Origin: Marsupella aquatica
Lineage: Eukaryota; Marchantiophyta
Assembly (NCBI GenBank): GCA_973895155.1
Contig: OZ316891.1
Location: 10,664,001 to 10,728,000, forward strand
Length of the DNA: 64,000 bases
Reading direction: 5' to 3'
How positions within the stretch are numbered: the first letter of the stretch is position 1; each line of letters opens with the position of its first letter. The notes under the pieces were generated by a model. It worked only from the letters and a program-made list of their open reading frames with translations. It searched no databases and had not been told where the DNA came from. This document shows, piece by piece, positions 12,561-24,200 of the stretch. The translations under genes were made by a program, and so were the position numbers.

Positions 12561-13519
12561 AAAAAAAATGGTGTGCAGAAAGAGAATGACTGATGTTAAA
12601 ATGATGACATGTGCCATGATTTCTATCATCATCTCAAAGTTCACAATGACTCTTAGTAAAGACAAAACTAAAAATATGATGGACAAAAAAATGGGGCAAA
12701 GATGAAAGGGAATTAGGGTAGAGTAATTTTTGTGGAAAATGTTGTTTTTTTGGTCTGTTTTCATCGATCTTCTTGGGGCATGAATCCAAATCTGGGGTGG
12801 GAGTAAAAAAGAGGATCAGATGGGGTGAGTTTTTGGAGGTTAGACCAAACAGCCAAAAAGGCTGAGAGTCCCCAAACCAATAATCGCACAAGAGAAATGA
12901 AACCAGATTGATGTTCAGGTGGGCCACCATGTGCACTCTGAAAAACATTTTTTAAATCGTCCATTGAGGGTTATCATTCTATCCACTCTTCCTTTCTTAA
13001 GCTTATGTTGCTTTCCGTTTCGAGAAACGAGCCTGAACTCCCTTATTTTCAAATATTAATAGAAACGATGACAAAAATTATTGTCAATGATAATCATTTT
13101 GAACATTTAAAATATTCCATGTTTATTTCCATCCACAGAAATCTTGATAAGAGACTTCACTCTAGAAACTTGGACCCCAACTCTAATTTCTCATAGCAAT
13201 TAGTTATATAGACTAGCCTATTACCCTTTGAATGTAAACAGAATACTATGCTATTTCCCTTTCATCTTTGCCCCCCTCCCTATTTTTTGTCCACCTTTAC
13301 TTCCAATTTGTCCTTATTTATAGTTACAGCTTCATTCTAGACTATAGCCCTAGAAAGTAACTTTTCATGGTGCTTGATTAGTGGGAGACACTCTACCACT
13401 TTTGAGCATCTAATTTAATTTCTTTGTTCACTCTTAAATTGAGTCACACTTAGTTTTGGCTGAATCCCTATCCTCAGTACCCCACCTCCCTCTACCACAC
13501 CACCACCACCACACAAAAT
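12561..13519. other. AT-rich spacer, no gene seen
   Basis: Nothing here looks coding on either strand. The base composition and the flanking tandem array suggest old repeat-derived DNA, but I see no terminal repeats, protein motifs or target-site duplication that would name it. Confidence 0.4.
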
Positions 13520-13828
13520 CGAAAAACAAAACGACAACTAAAAACAGGAAAATGAAAAGAAAGTATAAATCCCCAACTGGGTGTTTTTTCTTTCTTTCTT
13601 TGCAGACCCCACTGTAGTACTTTCAACCCACTTATTGGTGACCGGTAACCGGCTCGTGACTAGACTCCAGCGAAGGACAGCAGTCCGTACTCGAGACGTG
13701 TCTGCTCTGTGGGCAGCCCTTCCCGGACGTGTTCTTCGGACGAACGAAGCCGTTTGCCTCGGCCCGAACCGCCTTCTTCCAAATTCAGCTCCGTTCAAAT
13801 ACACTACTACTACAAACAAATTATCTCC

Positions 13829-14070
13829 ATCTAGCGGGCAGGACGTTGCGATCGTCTTCTGGAGGAGATCTCCGCCGTCCGGAAAGTTTAATTTAACTAA
13901 TAGATGGGCGGAGAACGTCTCGCCAACTGTACACTTGATTGGTCCCGCCGTTAGTCTCGGCCTCGGCTTCTCCAAATTTAAAAACATTTTGTCTCGGTTT
14001 ATTTGAGATTTTTCGAGATCTAGCGGACAGGCTTCTGCTATCGTGCTAGGATGAAATCTTGGCCGTTTAA
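13829..14070. repeat. Two diverged direct copies of an approximately 50-bp segment
   Basis: ATCTAGCGGGCAGG at 13829 and ATCTAGCGGACAGG at 14018 start two segments that stay alignable for about 50 bp (each continues through TTCTG, ATCGT, then GATC/AATC and GCCGT). The two copies lie about 190 bp apart, both inside the CpG-rich upstream region of the MLF-like gene. They are probably a small local duplication; a paired regulatory element is possible. Confidence 0.45.
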
Positions 14071-14095
14071 AATACTCTTTGTCTTTCTGTCGTGT

Positions 14096-14101
<6 letters not shown>

Positions 14102-14129
<28 letters not shown>
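14102..14129. repeat. TC microsatellite
   Basis: A near-perfect run of TC dinucleotides in the upstream region of the MLF-like gene. Such Y-rich runs are common in plant core promoters and 5' leaders. Confidence 0.9.
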
Positions 14130-14132
<3 letters not shown>

Positions 14133-16777
14133 CGCCTCCTCAATCGTTCTGTTCCACTACTACGGTAGTCCTCTGTTCTTCTTTATTGCGGAGAGTGCTC
14201 GCGGTGTCTGGAAGAAATCCTGATCGGACTGTAGGAGAGAGATGCTGGAGAGGAGGTGAGGGAAAGAGAGGCGACGAATTGACGGATTGGGGCAATTTTT
14301 GTGCGGAGGAGGAGGTTCTGCATGGACAGAGCTCTTTGAAACATAGAGAAGAGGGAGAAGACAGAGTACGCGGATCTCGTCTGCCGTGCTGTGGCGGTGA
14401 AGGGCGGAGGAGAGGGAGGGCTTTTGAATCGGCAGGTGAGGACAGGAGACGGAGGATTGCGACGATTTCTTCGAAAGCGGAGGAGGAGGGTCCTTGCATT
14501 GACGGTAGGGTAGAATTCTCTTGCTGTGTGGGATGTGGGATTCTTGTTTTTGGAAATTGATGGATTGTTTGAGATGGAAGAGAGCATGATGGATTGTAGG
14601 TTTTCTTGTTTGACGGGAGAAGATTGTTGCACTCACGGTTTTTGGTAACTTCTGTTGTACTCTTGCCTCTTTCCCTCTCCTTCCCTTCTTCTGTACCTCA
14701 TTTTTCTCACTCAGCTCTACGATTGGAGACGGGAGGGTCTCGCCGAGGGAGAGCATTCTGAGTAATGAGAGATGTTGTTGAGCCGACAAAAATGAGAAGA
14801 TTGAGTTCCAAAATTTGTTGTGTGGGAGGGGAGATCGTTGCAATTTTGGATTGCTAAGCTTCGCGTCTCTTTTGGTTTTCTCTGTTCTCATATCTTCCTT
14901 TTCCTTTTCATGTTTCCCCGCTTCTCAGCTCTCCTCTGTATTTGCCATGGGAGAGTTTCGTCGAAAGTATTCCAAATAGACAGCATAAAACAGTAGTTCG
15001 ACAACTGTGTGCCGAGGGAATAATCGTCCCTCATCGTCTCCGTGACTCTTTTCTCTTCTCTTCTCCCCGCTTTCCTGCTCCCTGTTGTCATCCACTGGGA
15101 TGGAAGACTCGTATGATGGGAGAGAATTCCGAACAGCAAGAGATATCTTTCGATAGTAGGTAGTGGCTTCTGTATCTAGGAGATCGTTGCAGTTACGGCA
15201 CGGTAAGCTTCTCTTCATCGTCAGTACCTGTATCTTCCTTTCCCTTCCCTTTTCCAATTTTTGTTCTGTCCTTCCCTTTCTCCTCATCTTCCTAGATACA
15301 TATTAACTGTGCTTTGGGAGATGGAGAATCCTCGTCCGTGGAGTAGAGAAACCGCCTGGCGTCAACCCGCCCGCCAATTATTGTCGAGTGAAATCTGGAC
15401 GTCTGAACAGTCCACGGCTGATGACACCCTTGCATACGTAATGGAGGTTAGGGGCATTTTTAGCGTGGAAAAGTTCGTAAGGTTTTGAAAGAGTTCTGGG
15501 CGACTACAGGTCTCAGAGAATTCTTGTCGCCGAGGCGATGGCGAAAATCAAACGTTTGTTAGAACGTCGTCGTGCGTCCATTCAGGGATTAAACGATTGC
15601 TTTCATCTCCCTGCGGAACACGAGGGCCACTCACAAGAAAAGCACCGGCGATTTGACGGATAGCATGAATGGAGGGTTAATAGAAGAGGTAGTTGATTCA
15701 ATCGCAGACGAAGCCCACGAAGATCGGGGATTTCCTCGCAAGCAGACTCGTTTCGACTTGTACCACTTTGGAGCAAAGAGTTGAGGTCTTTCCGGGCTTC
15801 AGAGTAGTTTTTCAAATATTCTCCTTGGCCATATTGGCATGCACCCGTTAGTGCTCAAATTAACAAGCTCGGAAATAAGACGGTTCAATAGACGGTGAAA
15901 AGTGGAATGTATCTCGTATTGTTGGGGTTACAATTCCGATAATGTTTTTCTTGTCGGCAACTTGCACTTTGTGTAGAGGATAGTTCGTTGGTGTCGAATT
16001 TGGGAAGGGAGAATTGGGAATACTTGTGGATCGGGAATTAGGTGCGTGACCAGTAAAGTACAACTGCTGCTTGCTATCTTCTGCTCTCTTCGTTATCTCC
16101 TCTTCTCTCTTCTCGGTCGAATTCTAATGTCTCTTCTCTCATCTCGGTTGTTACTATGTCTGCACTTGAACGAAGCGATAAGTCAATCTTTGAAACGAAA
16201 GTAGTGACGGAATAGACCCAGCTCAGATGATTGAAGGGCAAAAAGGGAGACGGGTAAGGTCATTTTGCCTGTGCTTTGCAGTAGTGAGATTGTTTGTCTA
16301 TTATCGTACGCAGTTTGTCTTCCCGCTGAGATAATACATCTTCGTTTGTGGAAAGCAGAGCCCAACAATAGTTTCTTCAAGGCGGTTTGGGGTGGGTGAC
16401 GCATCGAAGACGCTGAACCGAAAATCCTGTTGACCAGTCTGCAGAGTTCAGTTCGAGAGAAAAGATTTCGGATTCCACGCATTGGGATCATTGTTTTGGC
16501 AACAAAAGTGTGGTCGCGGATCATCAGCTTGCACCAGCAGAGGATTGAGACCCTTTGTCAGTTTTTATCAGGACAGATAAGATCTGCTATTCTGGTGTGT
16601 GAATTCTTCGTCGACGTTTCTGTTTCTTTCACGGAGACTTGGACCTATTTTTAGGAAAAGGTGGACAGTTGTCCGAAAACGGGGAAATTGAGCAGAAAGG
16701 TATTTCGGGGGAACGGTAGGCGGAGACAGAACGTCACCAGAAGGATCAAGGTTCGGAAAGCAGGGAAGGGAGCCAGA

Positions 16778-19700
16778 ATGCAACCCCCTAACAGGAATGG
16801 GAGAGGAGGGAACAATGTACCGTCAATGAATGGTGGTTTTCCAGCATTTCCGGATCCCTTTGCAGGGTTTGGAGGGTTTGGAGGCTTTGGAGGGTTCGGA
16901 GGCTTTGGAGGCAGGCCAGGTAGCCTGTTGAATGACATGTTTGAGAATGACCCATTTTTCAGTGATCCCTTCTTCTCCCGAGCTTTTGGCGCACCATTTG
17001 GAGCTGGTAGTGTTTTTGGACCTAGTGGAATGTTCAACTCAGATGTTAGTGGTATGGGACAACATCAGGGCCAAGGGAATTTTCTTGATCAGAGACCGTA
17101 CACCAGTCCAGCGGTGAGTGCTATTGTGTTTTCTGTTTTGGGGCTATTGTGCTTAGATCTTTAGATAGAGGCTTTTAAGCTCGAAGGTGGCTCCTTTTTG
17201 TCAGTTCTTTCTTTTGGATATGCACTGTTGGCATTATAATTTACCTAAACTCATCGATCTCTGGTCCTGGAGGTTGTCCCTTATTCCTCAAATGTCCAGG
17301 ATTGTGACTTGCAGTCATGACTCTTTGTCCCACTAGTAACTAACAGGTGAAGTTTCATCGAATACACGTCAAAACAATGAAGCGTACAACTGTTGGTTTC
17401 CATGAACTCCATTTCTGTTTCTTAGTGACTTTTAGACTACACCGTCACCAAACATTGGGTGAAGGGCTTTTACCTCACCCTCCAGATGAACAAAACTTTG
17501 TATTTGTCCCAAATCTGAGATTTGTGACTGAAAAACGTTCGTAGGTTTGACATTTTCGCTTCCAGGTGAAGAGACCCAAGAGAATGAAGAATGTTGACCG
17601 TGCAAAAGGCTCACGGGTGAGCTTTGAGGACCATCACTTGATCCATTGAAACCTGGACTTCTTAAGACATTGTCTTAGCATCTATGTTTTCCGTCGGGTG
17701 CGGAGTAGATAACAAACAGATAATGCAGCCTGAAGATAGACGTTTCCGAGCTGACTAAGCATGGGCAACCTCAGCTGAGAGCTGCTGTACATTCTCGTGG
17801 GCCTTCTTTCATAGCTCCAGAGTCTGGTCATGTGAAATAGTCTGGGTATAGCATCGGTCTGGATGTAGAATCGTTGCTCAATTGACTCTGGTAGCCACTA
17901 TCTTGTTTCTTCCCAACAATGCTTTGCTGATTGGTTTTGGTTTTAAAAACGGGAACGGAATTTGACCAGTCCTCCCGTCTGGATGTCGACGCGTTTTCCC
18001 TCACCACTCCCCGCTTAGTTTTCATCTGTGTTTTTGTAACTTTATCCAGGCTTTTAATGTAACGATGCCTGCTAGTAGCATGAACTAGCAACCGCCTTGA
18101 GGGTGGACACGGGGTTGCAAACGCAACTTCAGGGTTGATAGATCTTGGAACTCTGATTCAGTTTATACTCTGAAGTGATGTAACTTGAGTTAACCTCAGG
18201 TGCAGGAAGGTAATCGCCGAAATATTCAGATTGAAGGAACTAGGAGGGGAGGTGTTAAGATTGAAGAACTTCCTGATGATCATGATATTGTTGGTGCCGG
18301 GCAGTCCAATTCAAATGAGGAGCCCATTGTTGAGCACCCAGAAGAGGATGAGGAGAAGGCAGGTATGTTCGATGGACTATGAATCATCTGGTTATCGAAT
18401 CAGTCTATTTATGGAAGCTTCTGTGTCTACAATCGTGGCTTTCGCCTTCAGGAAACGTCGTCTTACCCGGAGCCTGTCTCATTTAATGGTGGCTTTGGGG
18501 TTTGTACATCGCCCGATGTTGCGTATGTGGCCTTTAAAATTAGTTAATTCATTCAAAGCCTCTCAGATTGGTTTGAATAAGTTTGTCGGTTCTGATGTTT
18601 TTGTTGACTCTGAATTGTAGAGTTGACAATACGTTTTTGTTGTTTCTGTATGTAGAAACATTCCGTTATCAGCCGAGGGGTGATCAACTAGCTTCCTCAC
18701 GCTCTCAGTCTAGAAGACAGACGCAGCCTGCCTACAATCCAGTGCGGACATATAGTTTCCAGAGTTCCTCAGTTGTGTATGGCGGCGGGTCGAATGGACA
18801 ATACTATTCATCACAGACAACAAGGAGACAAGGCCCAGAGGGGGTACGTAACCAACTCTCCGTAGTCTCCTCAACGCCATGTCATGTTTGTGTACTGGGG
18901 AGTGATTATCACCAGGAGGTTGCTCACTCTGTAGGATTGTGTGCTGAATATATATATATATATATATATATAGATATAGATAACAGGCATTAACTGCTGG
19001 CACATACGCTTCTCAGATAATCTATCTGGAAGCCTATTGTCAGTCCCGTGGAATGGAATTTTCCTTCGGGATGCATTTGAGCTCGTAAATGTTGACGGAA
19101 TGTCTCCCATATATTTTTTAAATCAACTCATGGAAACCACTTGATATTCCATCTTGACTTCATTTCATCTATGGTTAATATCCAGAAGTATTCATTGCTA
19201 CTGGGGGGATAACGGCTTCTTATGAATTCCCTTTCTAAAACTGATTGCGATTTCTTGTAGGTCATTGAGGAGGAACACCAAGAAAAGGATACAACGACAG
19301 GAATGGAGACCCATAGGTTATCGCATGGCTTGCGCAACCAAGTGAGTGCACATGTTGTGCTAAGAAGACCTTTAAAAAGACACTTAGATGTACTGTAGTA
19401 AATTCAGTAGCCTTCGTGGTTTTCAGTACAATGTGTGGTGATGCAAGGCCGCCCGCGAAGTCGAGCAAGATTTTAGGTTATTTCCTGTTTATCGTCCTTA
19501 GTGTGAATTGGACCATCTGGGTTGTGACTTTCGTTTTGTTTTCATTGGTATCTATCTCCCAGGGACGATCATTGACAAGAAAACGGACTGCAGAAGGTCC
19601 AGAACAGAAGTTGGAAACGTTACATAACCTGGAGGAAGGTGAGTCCTCTTTTGTGAAAAAGAGGAGGGTCTATTGTCCCTTCCCTTAAGATTTGCTCTGA

Positions 19701-20011
19701 ATGCTGAGAGGTCATTGCAAATCTTACTTGCAGATGAAGTGCAAGACTTCGAGAGGACTTGGGAAACATTGGCTGAGAAAAGTCTTCCAAAATGGAATAA
19801 GAGCTCCTCTTCACAAAGACTAGGTAAGTTACACTTTCAGAGAGTAACTTTGAATTTTCTCTTTCCATTTAGTCAGTAATATTTCAGTTATGTTCAGTGT
19901 GCTAGATTTCTTACGTGTTTCTTTTGGTATTGTCAATGATGGATGTGTTTTACAGGTTCCAGTTCAAAATCATATCCGGCTCTACCATCCAGTCGTTGTA
20001 ACAGGCGGTAG
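16778..20011 (+). CDS. Myeloid leukemia factor (MLF)-like protein
   Basis: A plant member of the MLF1/MLF1IP family, about 329 residues. The coding exons are 16778-17113, 18200-18362, 18656-18843, 19261-19341, 19563-19638, 19734-19823 and 19956-20011, with matching phases. The N terminus has a run of G-F-G repeats (about residues 27-46), then the MLF signature of alternating N-D-P-F-F and D-P-F-F-S-R. The middle has the conserved block FQSSSVVYGG followed by Y-Y-S-S and T-T-R-R. The C-terminal half keeps the THRLSHGLRNQ and D-F-E-R-T-W patterns of the family. The molecular role in plants is not established; animal MLFs work with DNAJ/HSP70 chaperones and transcription factors. The ATG at 16778 was chosen because the open frame further upstream has no ATG and is basic and unconserved. 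In-phase splicing of the last exon gives a TAG at 20009; another frame of that exon stays open to 20078. Confidence 0.82.
18948..18972. repeat. TA microsatellite inside an MLF-like intron
   Basis: An uninterrupted TA run in the intron between the third and fourth coding exons of the MLF-like gene. Confidence 0.9.
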
Positions 20012-21225
20012 GATAGACGAAGCAGAGGAAAGATTGTCTATTAGCGCTGCAGATATCAAATCAATACTGGATGAATAGCCGTGGGCGTGAGCTACCGGAC
20101 GTTTGTCAAACACCAAGTGTGGCAATTTGAGATATGTTTTAAAATTTTAGTAATGTGGGTTGTCCGAAAAGCTATTAGAGCTCCTGCGGTTATGTACAGT
20201 GCCTGAGACTCGGATCTCCCGGATTGTAGATCTGGTATGATGCAAGTGTAAGTAAGTATAAATTCTCAGCGTAGAGATCCTCACTTTTGTAGACTGTGGA
20301 GAAGGTAGATGTAGGAAGAACGTTCTCAACTCCAGTATAGATAGAAATCGTTTCGTAATTACTTACTCTTTGAGGTACAACATTCTACTGAGTGACCACA
20401 GTAGGTCGCTTCAAAACCGTTCATCTGAACCAGGATGCGCTATTTTCGACTCCTGAAATAAATATGCTCGAAGGTCAAAAAGGGTCGTCGGTAGAAGTGG
20501 AGAGTTGCTTTATGATTTGCATCACAGTACAGTGCTGTGCAAAGCTTGCGTTCTTCCATTGGCATAGGACGATGTCAGCCGAGGCCTTGCTCGCCCAGTA
20601 AATTTTAAGCAGGCCAGACTCTGACCGATCCTCATCCCCACCTGCAAAGCGTCTGGTTCTAATTTCCACAAACCTACTAATGAAGTGCTTCCTTGATATA
20701 TCTTAGACATTCAGAACGAATGGTTTCTGCCATCGCGTTGACATCGCAAAAACCTTGAAAGGGGCATCAGTGCAGGAATGCCATCATATTTTGATATATG
20801 AATAGTGCCCCCTATGGAGCTGACCCTGAAAGAAAATCTGTTATGTAGACGCATCTGAGGATTTCATACCTTCATTATAAATGCATTCATCTACTTACCT
20901 CCAAAGATTCATCTGTATTTGTCTCTCTACATTCTTCTTACAACTGGGGAGTGACCCTTCAAGAAACATCGATCTAACCTTGTATGAAATTGTGTATTTG
21001 AGAAAGACAGTTTTTAAAGTCTGCATACGTAATTGTGGGGCTTTTAGGAACGACAAGTTCATGGATTGTGAAACAGTACATAGATTGAACTGTCAAACGA
21101 CAAACAATAACTACTAAAAATCGACGATTAGATGTCTTGATTTAGATATCATCTGCAAAAGAGATTTTTTTACTGCTAGTTTTGAGGAAACCTCAATTGC
21201 TAAACATGTCAACGGTAACTTGAGT
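20012..21225. other. Convergent spacer between MLF-like gene and CFAP43
   Basis: This spacer takes the 3' ends of two genes that run towards each other. It should contain both 3' UTRs. No credible reading frame, RNA gene or repeat is visible, and no clear poly(A) signal could be assigned to either gene by eye. Confidence 0.5.
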
Positions 21226-24200
21226 TCAAACCTTACTTTTCTTAGGCTCGAACTCAGCGAGACCTGTTTTCTTGTACTGCATAGCAATGGCCTGTCTCTG
21301 TTTCGCATATGTTGATTGCCCAATATTTGAGTACAACGGTCTATTTGGGAAGTCATACAAAGCAGGCGGTACTTTAGGGAGAAGAGGAACTATTCTTGCC
21401 CTGGTTTCCTCCAACTCTTTTCTGAGCTCTTCTAATTGCTCTGCTTGTTCATGAGCTGCACAACAAAACGAAGATGAAGCTTGAAATTAGTCTAACAAAT
21501 CAAAGCCATGAGTGAGTTTTACAGCCATTGTGGCACGAAAGCCTCTTCTTATTGTCAAACATAATTGCCCCATGATAGTCAACATAGAGACGTGCGTCAC
21601 GTTTGGGCTCCTAGGTCGTACAGAAATCGCATCAGTAGAAGTTGACGGTTGCAGAGAGTGTCATTGAGGACTATACCTAGTTCCTTTAGCTTGCGCTCAG
21701 CACTCAAAGTTAGGAAGTGTTGGTTCAACATAGCCTCCTTGTTTGCTGCTGCTACTGCAACAATGGTTGCCATGGGCCCAAAGTTAGGTTCGTAATATGA
21801 GTAGACAGCGAGTTTTGAACCTATTTGGAACTAATTGCTGAGAGCGAAGGCTTTTAAAAGCTTTGAATAGTGGTAGAGCCCATTCTGAGCATGATCATCA
21901 CTGTAAATATCACTTGCTTTTTGTTATTCTCGTGTTCCAACAACAAAATATCTCATGTTAGAAGCAAAGGGTTGCTTACATGTGTTGCCACATATGCGAT
22001 ATTGGAATGTGTAATCCTTGTGAACTTCAGTGGCAGTTTGAAGGAGACCGACATTCTGTTCCTGGAGCATCTCAATTTTTCTTTGTATTTGGTGCAAAAC
22101 ATACTCTCTGTCGGCTCTCCTTTTCTCCTGTATACTTGAATTGTACTCCAACCTGGAAAAGCAGACAACCTCAATAACTGTCATGGATCAAAGAAGCTTT
22201 GTGAGTCCATGTGAGCCTAGTTCATGTTCAACCTAACAACACCGTTCTATTACAATTTGCCAAAACATATCTGAAGCTGCAAGAGAATTCCTATCGTCGT
22301 GTGACCTTCATTTGAATGTCGATGCTCAAATAGAAGTTGATTCAAATCTTCATCTTAACCCTGTTTAATTAGCTGATCTAGCTGGTCCTGTATAACAGTA
22401 ATTTTGTCACAACAAACTCTGGCAAATCTCGACGAAAGCCTTCGTTCCTCTTGATGGGCAAAAGATTGCATCACTTGCCCTATGTATTATAGTAATGTGA
22501 ACCAAAATTTAACCCAAAAATAAACACAAAGCAGCCATTCACTAATCCAATATGAGGATAATCTCTCCCATGCATCCCCTTGACCTATATCTTGAAGGAT
22601 GAGGCATGCCTAAGATGAATGTATTAAAGGTTAACTAGGCTGAGTTATAATTTATTTATGATGGGGAAATAGGTGCCTGTTGGCCAGAGCCAAAGCTTCT
22701 GATGCTGAAGATGGATCTTCTCCAGTCTTGATCACATTTTGATTGGCTGCCAAAAGAGATAAAATTGAGATTATTTTCGGTAGTCTGAAGGACTTGTGAA
22801 TGACATGTTAGATTATATCAGTCGTTCTAAATGCATTAAAATTAATCTTCATCTGGAGCTATATTGGTCAATCAACTCTGCATCTTTCTACGATGAAAAA
22901 TAGGGACTTTGACAGGAGACTGCCATCAGTGGGACAGTCATATAAGTGACACATTGACACAGATTCAATTATTTCTACCTAGTTTGCTGTTAGTAATGCA
23001 TTGCCCTCCACGTTATAAGGGACAATCGTCCCCTACTTTGTTATCAATTGAGCTGCTTTAATCCAACTTGGTAAATTTTACTGTTGAAGGAGGTACTGTG
23101 TTGGCCGATAAAATTTGAAGGCCATAGTTGAACACGGACTACAATGCACCTTTTGTAACTCGCAGCAGCTGTAAGTGCCTGATCTTTTCACCCACATGTT
23201 GCTGCTGAAGTCTAAGTCTCGTTATTTCCCAATTAAGCAAGTTGTTTTCAGCTTTCCAAGCTCTCATTTTCTTCATCATATCGACCTAAACTCATCCTCC
23301 TCGGGAACACAAAGACCCATAAGTATTCAGTCCAATAGATTTATCCATTTGGAATCTCAAGAGATTTATCCATTTGGATTCAAAGCCTCCCCTTCAAGAG
23401 ATAATGCAATTCTGAAACACGTTCATGAGCAGGTGGCATTTTATTCCTATAAATCATGAATAGGGAGCTATGGTGGTAACAGATTATAATTATGACCACG
23501 AGGAACAATTTGAGCTACATAATGTGCCCATTTATCTGATAATTTTACCTTTGAATTAGCCTCAAGAAGTACAATCTCATTGCATTCCACGATGATGGAT
23601 CGAGGGAGGAGGCCAACATTCACATATTCTCCTTCTAGAGGCTTCAGGTCAGCCTCCACCAAACCTTGCTTCATCTTAAGAGGAACAACCATATTTTTCC
23701 TCTTCTTCTCTCTGTTTTCCCGGAATTCTGCCATGATCAAGAATGAAAGAAAAGCCTTAGCAATGGAAAACATACTTTGAATAATTCTTGGGAAAGGCTC
23801 ATTCTCTTCATGAGCAACGAGTTTTGGGCTCAAAGAAACCCGTTTTACAAGCTTTCAATTACTCTTAGCAGTGAACTCACCAGCAAGGGTTCTCAAAACG
23901 TGCTCAATCTGTTTTCGATTTGTATCATCACTAGCAGTCAGTTCAATCAAGCAGCTTTGCATTTCATTCATCACTGTTGTCAACTTCTTTACTTCCTCTT
24001 CTTGCTGCATCTTTCTTGTTCTCGCCTCCAACAGTCTATCCCATTGAGCTGGTGTGACTTCCTGTCAACATTGAGAGAAAAATGAGCATCCTAAACTAGT
24101 GGCTCTTTTGTAAAATATGCATCATGTAAGAAATTGTTGAAAATGGTTGTTTTCATAACACGAGGTGCATCACAATACTGGGGTTCGGGTACGAAGTTCT

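Larger units (their letters stand above)
13520..16777 (+). promoter_or_regulatory. Upstream region and probable long leader of the MLF-like gene
   Basis: About 3.2 kb lie upstream of the first credible ATG of the MLF-like gene. The part from about 13590 to 14070 is richer in CpG than its surroundings. After it come pyrimidine-rich tracts, including a pure TC run at 14102-14129, typical of plant core promoters and leaders. Open frames of 141-243 codons on both strands in 13538-14891 are low in complexity (Arg/Glu or Ser/Pro/Leu runs) and have no family features. I therefore read this as promoter plus a long 5' UTR, perhaps with an intron. The transcription start is unknown. Confidence 0.45.

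Noticed and set aside
12351-12764. Minus-strand 137-codon frame rich in His, Phe and Cys
   Set aside because: It is the translation of the 56-bp tandem array, whose unit shows the same peptides in all three frames.
13538-14143. Minus-strand open frame of 201 codons overlapping a plus-strand frame of 141 codons
   Set aside because: Its start is a run of Arg/Glu codons from the TC microsatellite, both strands are open at once because of CpG-rich composition, and no family motif is present.
14160-14891. Minus-strand open frame of 243 codons
   Set aside because: Pyrimidine-rich leader DNA read backwards gives long Ser/Pro/Leu-rich frames; there is no conserved feature or splice context.
22676-22746. 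Minus-strand stretch NQNVIKTGEDPSSASEALAL as a CFAP43 exon
   Set aside because: It has an acceptor and coding-like content, but no GT donor follows and its phase does not meet the next exon, so it was left out of the model.
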